From Comamonadaceae bacterium (GTDB lineage Bacteria; Pseudomonadota; Gammaproteobacteria; Burkholderiales; Burkholderiaceae_C), in the NCBI GenBank assembly GCA_947454955.1, contig CANGLW010000012.1:1-64000 (forward strand): 64,000 nt of DNA. The letters are read 5' to 3'. Position 1 is the stretch's first letter, and every line of letters begins with the position of its first letter. Under the pieces are notes generated by a model, which was not told the DNA's origin, ran no database searches, and was given only the letters and a program-made list of their open reading frames with translations. Shown piece by piece: positions 63,905 to 64,000 of the stretch. The position numbers and the translations under genes were made by a program.

Positions 63905-64000
63905 ATGTATTTGGATGTCTCTGGTCTGCAAGTCACTTACCCCGGTCGCACCGAACCGGCGGTGCAAGGCGTGTCCTTGAGCTTGCGCGCGGGCGATATT
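63905..64000 (+). CDS. ABC transporter ATPase, N-terminus only (FbpC-like)
   Basis: Thirty-two codons are visible: MYLDVSGLQVTYPG, then AVQGVSLSLRAGDI, the normal start of an ABC ATPase before Walker A. The gene runs off the right edge. Position next to the iron-type permease suggests FbpC, but they are divergent, so this is inferred from context. Confidence 0.7.
   Translation, partial: MYLDVSGLQVTYPGRTEPAVQGVSLSLRAGDI

Noticed and set aside
1-64000. CRISPR arrays, defence systems, transposons, prophage, rRNA or tRNA genes
   Set aside because: I saw no regularly spaced repeats, transposase or integrase motifs, nuclease-helicase clusters or recognisable RNA gene sequences.

Overview
The window looks like chromosomal DNA of a betaproteobacterium of the order Burkholderiales, most likely a heterotrophic, freshwater-type member of the Comamonadaceae. 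This is inferred from protein character, from five Bug-type solute receptors, and from house-keeping neighbourhoods such as cca, ruvA/ruvB, ttcA, glmU/glmS and phoH-ybeY. I see no rRNA, tRNA, CRISPR array, insertion sequence, prophage or attachment site. Coding density is very high and no stretch over 300 bases lacks a gene.

Layout. 1-4410: a partial DUF6172 gene, a small unknown gene, a cN-I-type 5'-nucleotidase, an SbmA/YddA-type ABC exporter, queC and an unknown proline-rich protein. 4500-5970: an arsenic operon arsR-arsC-aquaporin. 6013-19183: a uronate and aldarate region. A minus-strand operon (uronate dehydrogenase, TRAP transporter, SMP-30 lactonase, Bug receptor, glucarate dehydratase, aldolase) is followed by a LacI-type regulator gene on the same strand. 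Divergent from the regulator is a plus-strand operon (galactarate dehydratase, Asp/Glu-racemase-like protein, Ldh2-type dehydrogenase, Bug receptor). A perfect 16-bp palindrome before udh and a 13/16 copy before garD link the two. 19220-21353: a persulfide module with a metallo-beta-lactamase dioxygenase divergent from a BigR/SqrR-like repressor and two YeeE/YedE half-transporters. Two face-to-face promoters share two matching operators. 21361-27265: an NHL propeller, a HupE/UreJ-like membrane protein, and a cluster of hydantoin-racemase-like protein, Bug receptor, NTF2-like protein and CE4 deacetylase.

27317-40421: fifteen tightly packed minus-strand genes that read as one catabolic operon: livKHMGF, alpha/beta-hydrolase, lactonase-type metallohydrolase, PaaI thioesterase, class III CoA-transferase, CitE-type lyase, Bug receptor, PcaC-like protein, hydroxyacid dehydrogenase, a second Bug receptor, and a GntR/FCD regulator at the far end. 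A good sigma-70-type promoter and a 15-bp palindrome lie before livK. The substrate is unknown; this is the least explained system in the window.

40539-64000: mostly house-keeping genes: a DMT exporter, glmU-histidine kinase-glmS, a DUF6279 lipoprotein, formyltetrahydrofolate cyclo-ligase, a lytic transglycosylase, an NDUFA9-like protein, cca, DUF2905, a MidA-like methyltransferase, a pteridine-reductase-like SDR with folB, ttcA, a DUF4136 lipoprotein, a histidine phosphatase, ruvB, alpha-carbonic anhydrase, ruvA, phoH and ybeY. Then come a flavocytochrome c sulfide dehydrogenase pair (fccA-fccB) and an Fe(III)-type ABC permease with the first codons of its ATPase.

Together the accessory genes suggest a scavenger of plant- or algae-derived acids (uronates, aldarates and an unidentified carboxylate) that also handles reduced sulfur and arsenate.
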